Shown: positions 19,558-19,714 of the stretch, in pieces
Layout: each line of letters starts with the position of its first letter
Position numbering within the stretch: the stretch's first letter is position 1
Assembly (NCBI GenBank): GCA_035693825.1
Contig: DASSGB010000201.1
Location: forward strand, 1 to 19,714
Source: MGOM01 sp035693825
Lineage (GTDB): Bacteria > Chloroflexota > Anaerolineae > Anaerolineales > E44-bin32
Length of the DNA stretch: 19,714 nt
Direction: 5' to 3'
The notes under the pieces: model-generated
The model's input: only the letters and a program-made list of their open reading frames with translations
Databases searched by the model: none
What the model was told of the DNA's origin: nothing
Program-made: the position numbers and the translations under genes

Positions 19558-19714
19558 TCAGAACTGCTCCAAAAACCTCATATCATTCGCCCAGAAGTAC
19601 CGGATGTCGTCGATGCGCCGCTGCAGCATGCAGATGCGTTCGGGGCCCATGCCGAAGGCGTAGCCGCTGAACTGCGCCGGATCGTAGCCGCCGTTGGATA
19701 ACACCGCCGGGTGG
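19558..19714 (-). CDS. pheS: phenylalanine--tRNA ligase alpha subunit, 3' end only
   Basis: The final 51 residues of the alpha chain, cut by the right edge of the window. HPAVLSNGGYD is the end of the conserved G.G..HP.VL motif, FGMGPERICML is class II motif 3 with its arginine, and the ending RYFWANDMRFLEQF is the standard PheS C-terminus. It is the first of the visible operon genes, followed by the four-helix-bundle gene, the helical protein and pheT. Confidence 0.95.
   Translation of the reverse strand, partial: HPAVLSNGGYDPAQFSGYAFGMGPERICMLQRRIDDIRYFWANDMRFLEQF

Overview
The window is 19.7 kb of GC-rich, gene-dense bacterial chromosome with no rRNA, tRNA, phage or CRISPR genes visible. 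It reads like a member of the Chloroflexota, probably near Anaerolineae. The reasons are the DUF951 gene, a phenylalanyl-tRNA synthetase beta chain with an enlarged N-terminal part, an AmrS-type radical SAM enzyme, several stand-alone regulatory domains, leaderless-looking start sites and GC-rich hairpin repeats of the 'CTTCGAC..GCTCAGG' and 'CCTCTCCCGCT' kinds. This placement is an inference, not a measurement.

Layout. Positions 1-2662 hold a tightly overlapping minus-strand operon, in transcription order: EthD-like protein, membrane-anchored M23 peptidase, FabG-like SDR, HicB/DinB fusion, then possibly one more gene cut by the left edge. Divergent from it is a 47-residue Flp pilin (2771-2914) whose stop codon interlocks with that of a minus-strand MGDG-synthase-type glycosyltransferase. 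The glycosyltransferase is preceded by a DUF951 gene, and that pair shares a symmetric two-way promoter with an M50 protease. A plus-strand series follows (TyrA-like dehydrogenase, GIY-YIG protein, KBL/BioF-type transferase) and ends in a strong terminator at about 7790. A small cysteine-containing gene on the minus strand (7911-8132) has its own terminator. About 440 bp without a recognisable gene come next.

From 8577 to 10058 an AmrS-like radical SAM gene and a small downstream partner run leftwards, divergent from mobA plus a cysteine-desulfurase-like gene. A lone cyclic-nucleotide-binding domain and a NifU C-terminal-type protein form a two-gene unit (12194-12945). The minus-strand trio 14820-13066 encodes a DNPH1-type deoxynucleotide hydrolase, an UlaG-like metallo-hydrolase and a PAP2-like membrane protein. 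A cold-shock gene with a long leader and strong terminator, and a GAF-domain protein, run rightwards up to pheT. The right end is the minus-strand phe operon: pheS (3' end only), a four-helix-bundle gene, a helical protein of unknown function, and pheT.

Most of this is housekeeping. The parts that repay attention are: the four-helix-bundle gene lodged between pheS and pheT and bounded by inverted arrays of a 7-bp unit; three genes with a -10 hexamer exactly six bases before the start codon; the symmetric two-way promoter at 4299-4330; three enzyme homologues that have lost a key residue (TyrA-like His to Val, desulfurase-like Cys to Tyr, PAP2-like Asp to Gln); the HicB/DinB fusion; an orphan Flp pilin; and a terminator-like hairpin inside the cold-shock leader.
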